DNA of 64,000 nt from Owenweeksia sp965229445 (GCA_965229445.1 OZ245876.1:3224001-3288000); one strand, 5' to 3'; numbered from the stretch's first letter, positions 8,666 to 19,123 are shown. Notes: generated by a model not told the origin, from the sequence alone. Translations and numbers: made by a program.

Positions 8666-11600
8666 ATGATTTTAAAGTTACCTGTTATCCCAAACCAAAT
8701 AATATCCCTCGCAGCCAGACCTATATTAGCCGGGTTATTTTATTGCCTATTGGTAATCACTCCCACCCAATCCAGCGCTCAGGGTGGTTTACCATGTTAC
8801 AGGCAGTATATTGATGCCGGGGCTACCACTGCGACGGTCGCAAGCAATGGCAGGACATTTCTGGCAGACCAAGACTACCTCGGAGGAAACACCTCTAACA
8901 ACTCAAAAACCATTGCCGGTACTGCTGATCAATTCATTTATCATTCAGAGAGGTGGAATGATACCTTAATTTACAATATACCTGTTCCTGGACCAGATAC
9001 TTTTAAGATCACTTTATATTTTGCTGAAACCTATCACAAAGCATATGTAGCTGGCTATCGCATATTTGATATGTATCTGGAAGACAGTCTGGTGCTTGAT
9101 TCTTTTGATATTTTCTCAAGCGTTGGTGCAAATACGGCTTATAGTGTGAGCTTCGATATCTATGCCGATGATACCATAAACCTCGTTGGTATAGCCTGGG
9201 CCAACAATGCCAAAGTAAATGGAATAGGCATAGAATCAAGCGGATGTGCCATAGCCTGTGTTCCCGTCTTCGACACCCTACCATCAGCCATATGCCAGAA
9301 CGATTCAATCCTGGTAGGCGGTGGATATCAAAACACGGCCGGCCTTTACTGCGACACCTTGGTTGGACCATATGGATGTGATAGTATTGTATGCACCAAC
9401 CTCAGTGTATTGCCGGTAGATTACGATACGGTAAGCATTAGCATATGTTCATCAGACTCCATTCTCATTGCTGGCAGCTATGTAAACACTCCGGGCAATT
9501 ATGATGAAATTCTGGTTGCCGCAAACGGCTGTGATCAGATTCGAACCTATATATTGACGGTAGTACCGGATGGACCATTGTTTGAATTAGATATTAATGC
9601 CGGTGGTGGCAACTACCTCACGGCCGGTGGCATCCAGTATCTGGCTGATCAATTCTTTGTAAATGGAAATAATTCCACGAAAAATGTGGCCATCGCCGGA
9701 ACGGTGGATGACCCTCTGTATCAAAAAGAACGCTATGCCACTGATTTAGCCTACAGTATTCCCGTAGGCATTTCCGATTTTTATGAAGTGACCTTGCACT
9801 TTGCCGAGACTTATGCTCAGGATACAGGGGTAAGGGTATTTGACATGTGGCTGGAAGACAGCCTCGTGCTTGATGATTTTGACATATACGCTGAAGCCGG
9901 TGAAGATTCTGCTATACAGAGAACCTTCATTATTCAGGTGACAGACGATACCTTAAATCTCACTTCTTTGGCCTCGGTGAATAACGCCAAGCTAAATGCC
10001 ATAAATGTTAGGTCATTATCCGTAAGCGCCGTTTGTACCGATTCCTGTACACCCTATTCAGATACTGCAACTCAAACTATCTGTGCTAATGATTCGCTTT
10101 GGCTAGCCGGTAGCTGGAGATCGATAGAAGGAGTGTACTGCGATTCATTATTAAATACGGGGGGTTGTGACAGTCTGGTTTGTACAAATTTAATGATTGC
10201 CCCTATCGGAGCTTCTCAAAACAGCCTTAGCATTTGTCCTGGAGACTCAACCTTCGCAGGTGGATCATGGCAAACATCATCGGGAAATTATTACGATACA
10301 CTTTCAACTAGCTCCGGATGTGACAGTATCATAACCACCGTGCTAACTGTCCTTTCTGCAACCCATGCATCCTGTGATACCAGCATCATTCCTGGTCAAA
10401 TTAACTTTAATGCAAGTAATCTGGCCGGAGAGAATCTTACCGATCCCACTTCGTTGGATTTTGGTCCGGATGGCCGGCTGTACGTAAGCGAGCAATTTGG
10501 AGATATTTATGCCTATAGCATCGTAAGGAATGGCCCAAATGATTACGAGGTTACCGCCACGGAGCACATCACACTCATCAAGAACATTCAGAATTTCAAT
10601 GATGATGGCACGCTTCATAATCCGGGCACCCCTAAACGTGAAGTCACAGGTATTCTTGCTGTTGGCACACCTACCAATCCCGTATTGTACATTACATCGA
10701 GTGATTACCGGATTGGCGGCAGTGGCGGAGGCGCAGACAAGGGGTTGTGCACCAACTCAGGGATCATTTCAAGGCTGACCTGGACCGGTACCCAATGGGA
10801 AAAAATTGACCTGGTTAGAGGGTTACCCCGATCGGAGGAAAATCATGCCTCTAACGGCATGCAACTGGACGAGGTAAACAATATTCTTTACCTGGCTCAA
10901 GGTGGCAATACCAATGCAGGTGCTCCTTCTAACAACTTCGCCTTTACGACTGAGTATGCACTGGCAGCTGCCTTGCTATCCATTGATCTGAATGCAATTG
11001 AGGCCATGTCTCCCAGCTTTGATGCTGTGACCAATTCTACGTATCTCTATAACCTTCCCACCGTTGACGATCCTACAAGACTCAATGCCAACGGAATAGA
11101 CGATCCTTTAGCAGTTGGGTATGATGGTGTGGATATCAATGATCCCTTCGGTGGAAACGATGGTTTGAATCAGGCGAAATGGGTAGTAGGTGGACCCGTG
11201 CAGGTGTACAGTCCAGGCTACAGAAATATCTATGACGTCGTATTAACTCAGGCCGGTAGGCTATATACCTGGGATAACGGTCCGAACGGCAATTGGGGAG
11301 GACATCCCGATAATGAAGGCCTTCCTACCGTTACCAATAATTGGGTGCCCGGAGAGCCAGGATCCAACGGTCCGGGGCCTAATGACGCCAAAGTAAATAA
11401 CAAGGATGGTTTACACTTTATCAACGGACCAGGCTACTATGGAGGACATCCAAATCCTATAAGGGCTAATCCTTCCGGTGCTGGATTATTCACCCATGAT
11501 CACGCTGATGGTGCAGGAGGGGAGAATGGTGTATTTCGCACCGCTTATAATGCCGGCGATGCTTCAGTTTCTCTTCCATATGACTGGCCACCGGTAGATC

Positions 11601-14600
11601 CCTCACTAGCCAACCCAATCGAAGCGGATTTCCAGAATCCTGGGGTGGATGATCAGTCATTGTGGACGGTAACCGCCTCTACCAACGGGATGTGTGAGTA
11701 CACGGCCACCAATTTCGGCGGTGCCATGCAAGGTGATTTGCTTGCGGTATCCTGGAACGAAAATCTGTATCGGGTTGATCTAAATGCTTCCGGTTCTATC
11801 AACAATCAAAACGACGTTAGTTCTTTAGGGCAAAACTTCGGAAATGACCCATTAGACGTAACAGCACAGGGAGATAGCGCTGTATTTCCTGGAACCATCT
11901 GGGTGGTATCCTACGGAAGTAATAACATTTCAGTTCTTGAACCCCAAGACTTTACACCTTGTAGTGCTGTTGACAGCCTGGTAGATGAGGACTTTGATGG
12001 CTTTTCCAATAGTGATGAACTGGACAATATTACGGATCCGTGTAATGGTATTAGCCTACCTCCGGATTTTGATGGTACCTTGATCGGAGGATTTAAAGTT
12101 TCCAACCTCAATGATCCAGACGATGATGATGACGGCATAAGCGATAGCACAGACTTTTATGTCTGGGATGCAGACAATGGCACCAACCTCAACCTACCGT
12201 TTAATTATTCTCTTCTTAACGGTGATCCAGGAACAGGATTTTTTGGTCTTGGATTCACGGGTCTTATGTCTAACGGACACACCGACTACCTCGATTTAAT
12301 TCAGGATGAAGACAACAGTTCCGTAGAAATTATTGCCGGTGGAGCCGTGGGTCTTCTAACTTTCAATGGTCTTTCCGTGGGTCATCCATTCGGTAATAGA
12401 AATGACCTTAAAAATGCCTATCAATTTGGCATGATGGTAGACAGCTCTACCGCAGGATTCCGAATTGACGTGAAACTGGTTGGACCCATTTTCCAGGGCA
12501 ATCCTCAGGGAGATCAGTTTCATGGATTTTACATTGGAAAGGGAGATCAGGACAACTTCCTGATGATGGCTCTCGATGCCAATGGTGGCAGTCCGCTGTT
12601 AAAATTTACAGAAGAATTGAACGGAGTAGATTCTATCTGGTCGGTGAACATTCCGGGACTAATTAATTCTGCTGAGATTAATATGCAGATGATAGTTGAT
12701 CCTTCACTGGGAGAGATTCAGGCTAGGATAGATACGGGTACCGGAGCATTCAATGTCGGGCCTGTAATTAGCTTAAGAGGTAATCTTCTGACATGTGTCA
12801 GATCCTCCGATCCTGTTGCCCTTGGGGTAGCAGCGGGGAGAAGTGATGCTACACCAAGCTTTAATGCTACCTGGGACTTTATCAAAGTGGAGTATCTCGT
12901 AAATCCCTTTGGAACCTGGAGTTACATTCACAACGGTGCCTCATGCAATCCATTGGGAAGCGCAGGAAGTTGCGCCGAAGGGCGTCATGAAGCCTCTTAT
13001 GTTCAGGTAGGCGACAAATTTGTACTGCTTGGTGGCCGGGAGCATGGCTCAAGAGTAAATATCTATGATCCAACCACGGGAATATGGACGGCCGGATCAG
13101 GACCTGGATTCGATATTCACCACTTTCAGGCTGTGGAGAATGAGGGTTTGATTTATATGTTCTCAGCCTTTAACGGGTCTTATCCCAACGAAGTTGCCCT
13201 ATCCAATGTCTGGATCTATGACATTTCCAGTGACCAGTGGATAGAGGGACCACCAATGCCCGCCGGCAGAGCACGAGGAAGTGCCGGAGTGGTAGTTCAC
13301 AACAATAAATTTTATGTCGTGGCGGGTATTGTCAATGGTCATGTTAACGGTTGGGTACCATGGACCGATGTGTTTGATCCGGCTACAAACAGCTGGACAA
13401 CTTTAGCAGATGCACCTCGATCCAGAGACCATTTTCACGCCGCCCTGCTAAATGGGAAAATCTATTGCACTGCTGGTCGCAGAACAGGTAACGGGAGCGT
13501 ATTTCTGGATACCGAAGCAAATGTTGATGTTTACGACATCGCAACTAACACATGGTCTACCTTGCCAAATCAAATTCCGACTGAGCGCGCAGGTGCTGGT
13601 GTAGCGGTTATTGGTGATGATATCCTGGTAATTGGTGGCGAACGTGAAGCGGGATCGGCAAAAGACGAGACCGAAGCTTTAAATACTGTTACAGGAAATT
13701 GGCGAACCCTCACCCCTCTCAATGATGGTCGACATGGAACCCAGGCCATTACCAACAATGGTGGAGTTTATGTAGTGGCTGGCTCTCCTAACCGTGGTGG
13801 TGGACAACAGGCAAGCCATGAAGTGTTCTTTTTTGGTGCTTCTCAATCACCCATTCTAAACCCGATAATTCCAGGTACCCTGGTGGCTTCCAAGAATTTA
13901 CTTAAGTTTCCTGTGACCAATGCCGGGGATTCTACGGTGCGGGTTCTCACCTTTACGAACACCGGAGGAAATCAAGCTATCCTGCTCGATAACATTCAGC
14001 TTGACGTGGGCACTGGTCTTACCGTAGTTCCAGAGTTTACGCTACCCTATCACCTCAGTCCCGGGCAATCTTTTGACCTGACCATAACGTACAAGCCGGG
14101 AGTCACTGGCATACCCAACGATGTCCTAACCTTTAATCACAGCGGCGCTTCACCATTCACTCAGGTGCTGATCAGTGATCCAGCTTGTCCTTCGGTAAAC
14201 CTGGGACCTGATATTTCCGTTTGTTCCGGTGATCAAGTGCAATTCAGTGCAGGAACCTTTGTTGATTCTGCAGTATGGTACGTCAACGATGTCATGGTAC
14301 TGGCTGGATCTCACCTCTACAACCACACATCCTCAGGGAATGAAACGGTGCGGGTGGTTGTTTATCCTGATTCCGTTGGATGCCCAATTGTCTTTGACAC
14401 CGTAAAAGTGAAGCATAACCTGGTGGAAATTGTTAATACTTCAGGGGTATCCCTGGATGAGTTAACCGAGGGTTATGTAATTGACAAAAGTGCTTTGGGT
14501 GATTTTAGTTTGATAGTTAATCCCTGTCCTTCTACCACCAAAAGTGTGATTTTCTATTTGGACACCGGAGATATCAAGACTGAAAATGTTGCGCCATATG

Positions 14601-17600
14601 CTATTAATGGTGATAATAACAATGGTGAAATATACGCGTGGCCGGTTGCCACTGGTCCACACACCCTAATTGTCAAAACCTTCTCAAAGTTTAATGGTAA
14701 TGGAGACGCCTATCCTCCTGACACGATCAACTTTGTAGTGGTTGATTCTATTTTGGTTCCGGTAGTAGATTGCCATGGCGACTCTAACGGCACAGCTTCC
14801 GTAGACCTATGCGGAATTTGTACTGGTGGAAATACAGGTTTAACTCCCAACGCATCCTGTACAGATTGTAATGGCGACATTAACGGAACAGCGGCTATGG
14901 ATACTTGTGGCATTTGTGCTGGAGGTAACACAGGAATTATACCCGACGCATCATGCTTAGATTGTAATGGGGTATTGAATGGAACGGCCAGTATAGATAG
15001 TTGTGGTATCTGCACCGGTGGCACTACCGGGTTAACGCCCAATGCCACTTGCACCGATTGTTTTGGGGATATCAATGGTACGGCCGTGGTAGATTCTTGC
15101 GGACAATGTGTGCTTGGTAATACCGGTCTGGCCTTCAACAACAGTTGTAATATTGATTGCAACGGGGATGTGGATGGCACGGCCTTCCTGGATAACTGTG
15201 GTGTTTGTGCCGGTGGAAATACTGGGGTCACGCCCGATTTAAGTTGCACCGATTGTAACGGAGTAGTCAATGGTACCGCGAATGTTGATAGCTGCGGTGT
15301 CTGTTCCGGAGGTACTACCGGACTGGTAGTCAATGCCACTTGTACCGATTGCAACGGAACAGTAAATGGGACGGCCTCGGTAGACACTTGTGGCGTGTGC
15401 TCGGGAGGGTCAACCGGCATCATTCCCAATAGTACTTGCGGTGGTGGTTGTGTTCCCAATCAGGTAGTATCGCTGGTTCTGGTAGAGTCAGGTTTTGGAG
15501 GAGCTGTGCTGGGAACTATCAACAATGGGGATGTCATTATCAAATCCGTAGTAGGATCATTTAGTGTTGACGCCCAGGTTTGTGCGGATTCAGCCGTTGA
15601 AAGTGTTGTCTTCAACCTCGACGGTAATGATATCCGAACGGAAAGCTCCCCTCCCTACGCGGTCAACGGAGATAATGCCAATGTTGGGTTTAAACCCTGG
15701 AATCTGGCGGCTGGAACCTACACCCTTATGGCAACTCCATACTCCGCCAATAGTGGCAATGGCACCATGGGCATTCCCAAGGTGGTAAGCTTTACCGTGC
15801 TGGATCAAGCGCCGGTAGTAGATTGCCATGGCGATACCAATGGAACCGCTACCATTGATCTTTGTGGAGTATGTTCCGGAGGCAACACTGGTCTGGTTCC
15901 CAACGCATCCTGTACAGATTGTAATGGCGACATTAACGGAACAGCGGCAATGGATACTTGTGGCATTTGTGCTGGAGGTAACACAGGAATTATACCTGAC
16001 GCATCATGCGTAGATTGTAATGGGGTATTGAATGGAACGGCCAGTATAGATAGTTGTGGTATCTGCACCGGTGGCACTACCGGGTTAACGCCCAATGCCA
16101 CTTGCACCGATTGTTTTGGGGATATCAATGGTACGGCCGTGGTAGATTCTTGCGGACAATGTGTGCTTGGTAATACCGGTCTGGCCTTCAACAACAGTTG
16201 TAATATTGATTGCAATGGGGATGTGGATGGCACGGCCTTCCTGGATAACTGTGGTGTTTGTGCCGGTGGAAATACTGGGGTCACGCCCGATTTAAGTTGC
16301 ACCGATTGTAACGGAGTAGTCAATGGTACCGCGAATGTTGATAGCTGCGGTGTCTGTTCCGGAGGTACTACCGGACTGGTAGTCAATGCCACTTGTACCG
16401 ATTGCAATGGAACAGTAAATGGGACGGCCTCGGTAGACACTTGTGGCGTGTGCTCGGGAGGGTCAACCGGCATCATTCCCAATAGTACTTGCGGTGGTGG
16501 TTGTGTTCCCAATCAGGTAGTATCGCTGGTTCTGGTAGAGTCAGGTTTTGGAGGAGCTGTGCTGGGAACTATCAACAATGGGGATGTCATTATCAAATCC
16601 GTAGTAGGATCATTTAGTGTTGACGCCCAGGTTTGTGCGGATTCAGCCGTTGAAAGTGTTGTCTTCAACCTCGACGGTAATGATATCCGAACGGAAAGCT
16701 CCCCTCCTTACGCGGTCAACGGAGATAATGCCAATGTTGGGTTTAAACCCTGGAATCTGGCTGCTGGAACCTACACCCTTATGGCAACTCCATACTCCGC
16801 CAATAGTGGCAATGGCACCATGGGCATTCCCAAGGTGGTAAGCTTTACCGTGCTGGATCAAGCGCCGGTAGTAGATTGCCATGGCGATACCAATGGAACC
16901 GCTACCATTGATCTTTGTGGAGTATGTTCCGGAGGCAACACTGGTCTGGTTCCCAACGCATCCTGTACAGATTGTAATGGCGACATTAACGGAACAGCGG
17001 CTATGGATACTTGTGGCATTTGTGCTGGAGGTAACACAGGAATTATACCCGACGCATCATGCGTAGATTGTAATGGGGTATTGAATGGAACGGCCAGTAT
17101 AGATAGTTGTGGTATCTGCACCGGTGGCACTACCGGGTTAACGCCCAATGCCACTTGCACCGATTGTTTTGGGGATATCAATGGTACGGCCGTGGTAGAT
17201 TCTTGCGGACAATGTGTGCTTGGTAATACCGGTCTGGCCTTCAACAACAGTTGTAATATTGATTGCAACGGGGATGTGGATGGCACGGCCTTCCTGGATA
17301 ACTGTGGTGTTTGTGCCGGTGGAAATACTGGGGTCACGCCCGATTTAAGTTGCACCGATTGTAACGGAGTAGTCAATGGTACCGCGAATGTTGATAGCTG
17401 CGGTGTCTGTTCCGGAGGTACTACCGGACTGGTAGTCAATGCCACTTGTACCGATTGCAACGGAACAGTAAATGGGACGGCCTCGGTAGACACTTGTGGC
17501 GTGTGCTCGGGAGGGTCAACCGGCATCATTCCCAATAGTACTTGTGGAAGCTGTCAACCGAATGAAGTAATTGCACTGATGCTCATCGACGCAAGCTCTA

Positions 17601-19012
17601 ACAATGACCTATCCCCTATTGTTGACGGGGATACTATTGACAAGAGTGTTCTTCCCATGTTTAGCGTAAGGGCAGACGTTTGTTCAGATCCAGATGTAGA
17701 AAGTGTAGAGTTTGTATTGGGAACCAATTCTATTCGCACGGAGAATGTGGCTCCATATTCCGTTAACGGGGATAACGGTGGAAATTATTCACCCTGGAAT
17801 CTCGCACCAGGATTTTACACCCTCACGGCTACACCATACAGTGGAAATAACACATCGGGTACGGTAGGGGTTTCTAAAACAATTAGCTTTTATGTTAGTG
17901 ATGGACCTCCACCTCCTCCACCAGTTGATTGCAATGGTGATACAAACGGTACCGCTTTTACTGATGGGTGCGGAAATTGTGTAGGAGGAAATACCGGTGA
18001 TACGGCTTGTGTTCCTACGGCCAGTTGCGGAGAGTTTATAGAAATTAACGGATTGGTAGTAGCCGAAGTAGAATCCGTGGTAGCCACTAACAGCAATTGG
18101 TATCAAGGAAACGGTCCGGTAAGCGGCATAAATGTTCCTGCGCCAAGTGGTAGTTACTATATGTGGAAGGAAAACTGCGTCAGCGGATCCGATCCAAATT
18201 ATGATTACAGCAGTTGCGGAGGTACTAATGGTGGAAACTCCGGTGGGGCAATTACTTATCTAATTAATATTAATAGTGCCGGTCGTTACAGATTTCAATT
18301 AAGGAGCTGGCAGCCGGATATTAAACTTGGTACACATGCTGCGTCCACTGAGAATAATGATTGCTGGCTACAGCTACCAGATGGAGGTGGTATCAAGAAG
18401 AAAGGGAATACTGAAATAAACATTGGTTCTAGTGAGTGGGTTAAGGTCTATCAGAACAACACCAACGGCTGGACTTGGAAAACCAGCACCGTTGATAACA
18501 GCCCTCACGAAATCTTCGTTGATTTCCCATCTGCCGGAACATACACGCTTAAGCTCGCCGGACGATCCAAGTTGTTCGTACTTGACCGCTTTGTTCTGTA
18601 TCGATCCGGCAATGTCAGCAACAATGTGAGTACGGCAATTGCAACCACGGACATGCCACCCGAATCACCTCGCGGCGCATGCGGTGGAGCAAAGGATTTA
18701 ACCGGATCTGGTCAAACTACCGGTGGTCAGCATAATCAAACCGAATTAGATATCTCCAATCCAGATGGATCAACTTCATTGGTTGTAACTGCCTATCCAA
18801 ATCCAACCACTGGTATCCTGAATTTAGATATTCTACCAGCAGATGCGGATGCAACTATTGAATTATACGATGCTACGGGCAAGCTTTTACTCGAGTTATT
18901 ACAACGAGGAGATCAGAATAGCATTGATCTATCTCCTTTCGCCAATGGCTTGTATTGGATTAAAGTACAGTCTGGTGAGGCAATAAAAATGCAAAGAGTT
19001 TACAAAGAATAA
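8666..19012 (+). CDS. Giant modular secreted protein with T9SS sorting domain
   Basis: A 3448-residue secreted protein. Modules in order, with approximate residues: signal peptide 1-38; malectin-like domain 43-193; two 50-residue ICxxDSxxxxG..GCDS repeats; second malectin-like domain 306-449; two more such repeats; a PQQ-dehydrogenase-like beta-propeller 576-1092 (DFGPDGRLYVSEQFGDIYAY); a calcium-binding thrombospondin-3-like segment near 1102-1165 (DEDFDGFSN, DPDDDDDGISD); a laminin-G-like region; Kelch repeats 1432-1725 (FVLLGGREHG, VYDIATNTWSTL); a choice-of-anchor domain and an Ig/PKD-like domain; then an Ig-like domain alternating with blocks of four-cysteine units; a carbohydrate-binding-like domain about 3121-3317; and a T9SS type A sorting domain about 3372-3448 (YPNPTTGILNLDI ... 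GLYWIKVQSGEAIKMQRVYKE). Malectin and the C-terminal module suggest polysaccharide binding and surface adhesion, but no catalytic residues are evident. A strong terminator follows at 19041. Confidence 0.93.
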   Translation: MILKLPVIPNQIISLAARPILAGLFYCLLVITPTQSSAQGGLPCYRQYIDAGATTATVASNGRTFLADQDYLGGNTSNNSKTIAGTADQFIYHSERWNDTLIYNIPVPGPDTFKITLYFAETYHKAYVAGYRIFDMYLEDSLVLDSFDIFSSVGANTAYSVSFDIYADDTINLVGIAWANNAKVNGIGIESSGCAIACVPVFDTLPSAICQNDSILVGGGYQNTAGLYCDTLVGPYGCDSIVCTNLSVLPVDYDTVSISICSSDSILIAGSYVNTPGNYDEILVAANGCDQIRTYILTVVPDGPLFELDINAGGGNYLTAGGIQYLADQFFVNGNNSTKNVAIAGTVDDPLYQKERYATDLAYSIPVGISDFYEVTLHFAETYAQDTGVRVFDMWLEDSLVLDDFDIYAEAGEDSAIQRTFIIQVTDDTLNLTSLASVNNAKLNAINVRSLSVSAVCTDSCTPYSDTATQTICANDSLWLAGSWRSIEGVYCDSLLNTGGCDSLVCTNLMIAPIGASQNSLSICPGDSTFAGGSWQTSSGNYYDTLSTSSGCDSIITTVLTVLSATHASCDTSIIPGQINFNASNLAGENLTDPTSLDFGPDGRLYVSEQFGDIYAYSIVRNGPNDYEVTATEHITLIKNIQNFNDDGTLHNPGTPKREVTGILAVGTPTNPVLYITSSDYRIGGSGGGADKGLCTNSGIISRLTWTGTQWEKIDLVRGLPRSEENHASNGMQLDEVNNILYLAQGGNTNAGAPSNNFAFTTEYALAAALLSIDLNAIEAMSPSFDAVTNSTYLYNLPTVDDPTRLNANGIDDPLAVGYDGVDINDPFGGNDGLNQAKWVVGGPVQVYSPGYRNIYDVVLTQAGRLYTWDNGPNGNWGGHPDNEGLPTVTNNWVPGEPGSNGPGPNDAKVNNKDGLHFINGPGYYGGHPNPIRANPSGAGLFTHDHADGAGGENGVFRTAYNAGDASVSLPYDWPPVDPSLANPIEADFQNPGVDDQSLWTVTASTNGMCEYTATNFGGAMQGDLLAVSWNENLYRVDLNASGSINNQNDVSSLGQNFGNDPLDVTAQGDSAVFPGTIWVVSYGSNNISVLEPQDFTPCSAVDSLVDEDFDGFSNSDELDNITDPCNGISLPPDFDGTLIGGFKVSNLNDPDDDDDGISDSTDFYVWDADNGTNLNLPFNYSLLNGDPGTGFFGLGFTGLMSNGHTDYLDLIQDEDNSSVEIIAGGAVGLLTFNGLSVGHPFGNRNDLKNAYQFGMMVDSSTAGFRIDVKLVGPIFQGNPQGDQFHGFYIGKGDQDNFLMMALDANGGSPLLKFTEELNGVDSIWSVNIPGLINSAEINMQMIVDPSLGEIQARIDTGTGAFNVGPVISLRGNLLTCVRSSDPVALGVAAGRSDATPSFNATWDFIKVEYLVNPFGTWSYIHNGASCNPLGSAGSCAEGRHEASYVQVGDKFVLLGGREHGSRVNIYDPTTGIWTAGSGPGFDIHHFQAVENEGLIYMFSAFNGSYPNEVALSNVWIYDISSDQWIEGPPMPAGRARGSAGVVVHNNKFYVVAGIVNGHVNGWVPWTDVFDPATNSWTTLADAPRSRDHFHAALLNGKIYCTAGRRTGNGSVFLDTEANVDVYDIATNTWSTLPNQIPTERAGAGVAVIGDDILVIGGEREAGSAKDETEALNTVTGNWRTLTPLNDGRHGTQAITNNGGVYVVAGSPNRGGGQQASHEVFFFGASQSPILNPIIPGTLVASKNLLKFPVTNAGDSTVRVLTFTNTGGNQAILLDNIQLDVGTGLTVVPEFTLPYHLSPGQSFDLTITYKPGVTGIPNDVLTFNHSGASPFTQVLISDPACPSVNLGPDISVCSGDQVQFSAGTFVDSAVWYVNDVMVLAGSHLYNHTSSGNETVRVVVYPDSVGCPIVFDTVKVKHNLVEIVNTSGVSLDELTEGYVIDKSALGDFSLIVNPCPSTTKSVIFYLDTGDIKTENVAPYAINGDNNNGEIYAWPVATGPHTLIVKTFSKFNGNGDAYPPDTINFVVVDSILVPVVDCHGDSNGTASVDLCGICTGGNTGLTPNASCTDCNGDINGTAAMDTCGICAGGNTGIIPDASCLDCNGVLNGTASIDSCGICTGGTTGLTPNATCTDCFGDINGTAVVDSCGQCVLGNTGLAFNNSCNIDCNGDVDGTAFLDNCGVCAGGNTGVTPDLSCTDCNGVVNGTANVDSCGVCSGGTTGLVVNATCTDCNGTVNGTASVDTCGVCSGGSTGIIPNSTCGGGCVPNQVVSLVLVESGFGGAVLGTINNGDVIIKSVVGSFSVDAQVCADSAVESVVFNLDGNDIRTESSPPYAVNGDNANVGFKPWNLAAGTYTLMATPYSANSGNGTMGIPKVVSFTVLDQAPVVDCHGDTNGTATIDLCGVCSGGNTGLVPNASCTDCNGDINGTAAMDTCGICAGGNTGIIPDASCVDCNGVLNGTASIDSCGICTGGTTGLTPNATCTDCFGDINGTAVVDSCGQCVLGNTGLAFNNSCNIDCNGDVDGTAFLDNCGVCAGGNTGVTPDLSCTDCNGVVNGTANVDSCGVCSGGTTGLVVNATCTDCNGTVNGTASVDTCGVCSGGSTGIIPNSTCGGGCVPNQVVSLVLVESGFGGAVLGTINNGDVIIKSVVGSFSVDAQVCADSAVESVVFNLDGNDIRTESSPPYAVNGDNANVGFKPWNLAAGTYTLMATPYSANSGNGTMGIPKVVSFTVLDQAPVVDCHGDTNGTATIDLCGVCSGGNTGLVPNASCTDCNGDINGTAAMDTCGICAGGNTGIIPDASCVDCNGVLNGTASIDSCGICTGGTTGLTPNATCTDCFGDINGTAVVDSCGQCVLGNTGLAFNNSCNIDCNGDVDGTAFLDNCGVCAGGNTGVTPDLSCTDCNGVVNGTANVDSCGVCSGGTTGLVVNATCTDCNGTVNGTASVDTCGVCSGGSTGIIPNSTCGSCQPNEVIALMLIDASSNNDLSPIVDGDTIDKSVLPMFSVRADVCSDPDVESVEFVLGTNSIRTENVAPYSVNGDNGGNYSPWNLAPGFYTLTATPYSGNNTSGTVGVSKTISFYVSDGPPPPPPVDCNGDTNGTAFTDGCGNCVGGNTGDTACVPTASCGEFIEINGLVVAEVESVVATNSNWYQGNGPVSGINVPAPSGSYYMWKENCVSGSDPNYDYSSCGGTNGGNSGGAITYLININSAGRYRFQLRSWQPDIKLGTHAASTENNDCWLQLPDGGGIKKKGNTEINIGSSEWVKVYQNNTNGWTWKTSTVDNSPHEIFVDFPSAGTYTLKLAGRSKLFVLDRFVLYRSGNVSNNVSTAIATTDMPPESPRGACGGAKDLTGSGQTTGGQHNQTELDISNPDGSTSLVVTAYPNPTTGILNLDILPADADATIELYDATGKLLLELLQRGDQNSIDLSPFANGLYWIKVQSGEAIKMQRVYKE
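14759..15811 (+). repeat. 1053-bp tandem repeat, copy 1
   Basis: First of three direct copies inside the giant gene. It encodes seven units of about 32 residues of the form DCxGxxNGTAxxDxCGxCxGGxTG....C, followed by an Ig-like domain (VVSLVLVESGFGGAV ... KVVSFTVLD). The first unit differs clearly from that of copies 2 and 3; the rest is almost identical. The length of 1053 is a multiple of three, so copy-number changes keep the frame. Confidence 0.95.
15812..16864 (+). repeat. 1053-bp tandem repeat, copy 2
   Basis: Second full copy, exactly 1053 bp after the first, with only scattered single-base differences after the first unit (for example GCGGCA here against GCGGCT in copies 1 and 3, and CCTGAC against CCCGAC). 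Same seven cysteine-rich units plus Ig-like domain. Confidence 0.95.
16865..17545 (+). repeat. 1053-bp tandem repeat, copy 3 (partial)
   Basis: Third copy. The seven cysteine-rich units are present and nearly identical to the others, but identity ends at about 17545 where the Ig-like domain becomes a diverged relative (QPNEVIALMLIDASSNND). This copy shares some variants with copy 1 and others with copy 2. Confidence 0.93.
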
Positions 19013-19040
19013 GGTTTTCAATACACACCTTAGATCGAGG

Positions 19041-19077
19041 ATACTACCGCACGGGAAACCGTGTGGTAGTATTTTTT
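19041..19077 (+). terminator. Intrinsic terminator of the giant gene
   Basis: A 14-bp stem (19041-19054 with 19059-19072, one G-U pair) closed by a GAAA tetraloop and followed by a run of T to 19077. It lies 28 bp after the stop codon of the giant gene. Confidence 0.9.
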
Positions 19078-19123
19078 AGTGAGGAGACGGAATGTCAATG
19101 GATTTCCTTCTAACAATGTAAAA

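Noticed and set aside
14710..17535. Three long minus-strand open frames opposite the cysteine-rich repeats
   Set aside because: They are mirror frames created by the low-complexity repeat (Pro/Gln/Ser-rich translations) and repeat with the same 1053-bp period. Overlap with a clearly real gene and lack of any start or domain make them spurious.
3836..19012. Functional link between the sugar-dehydrogenase-like lipoprotein (3836) and the giant gene's propeller
   Set aside because: Both have a related propeller but the genes are 3.5 kb apart, on opposite strands and separated by unrelated genes, so no operon or shared pathway can be claimed.
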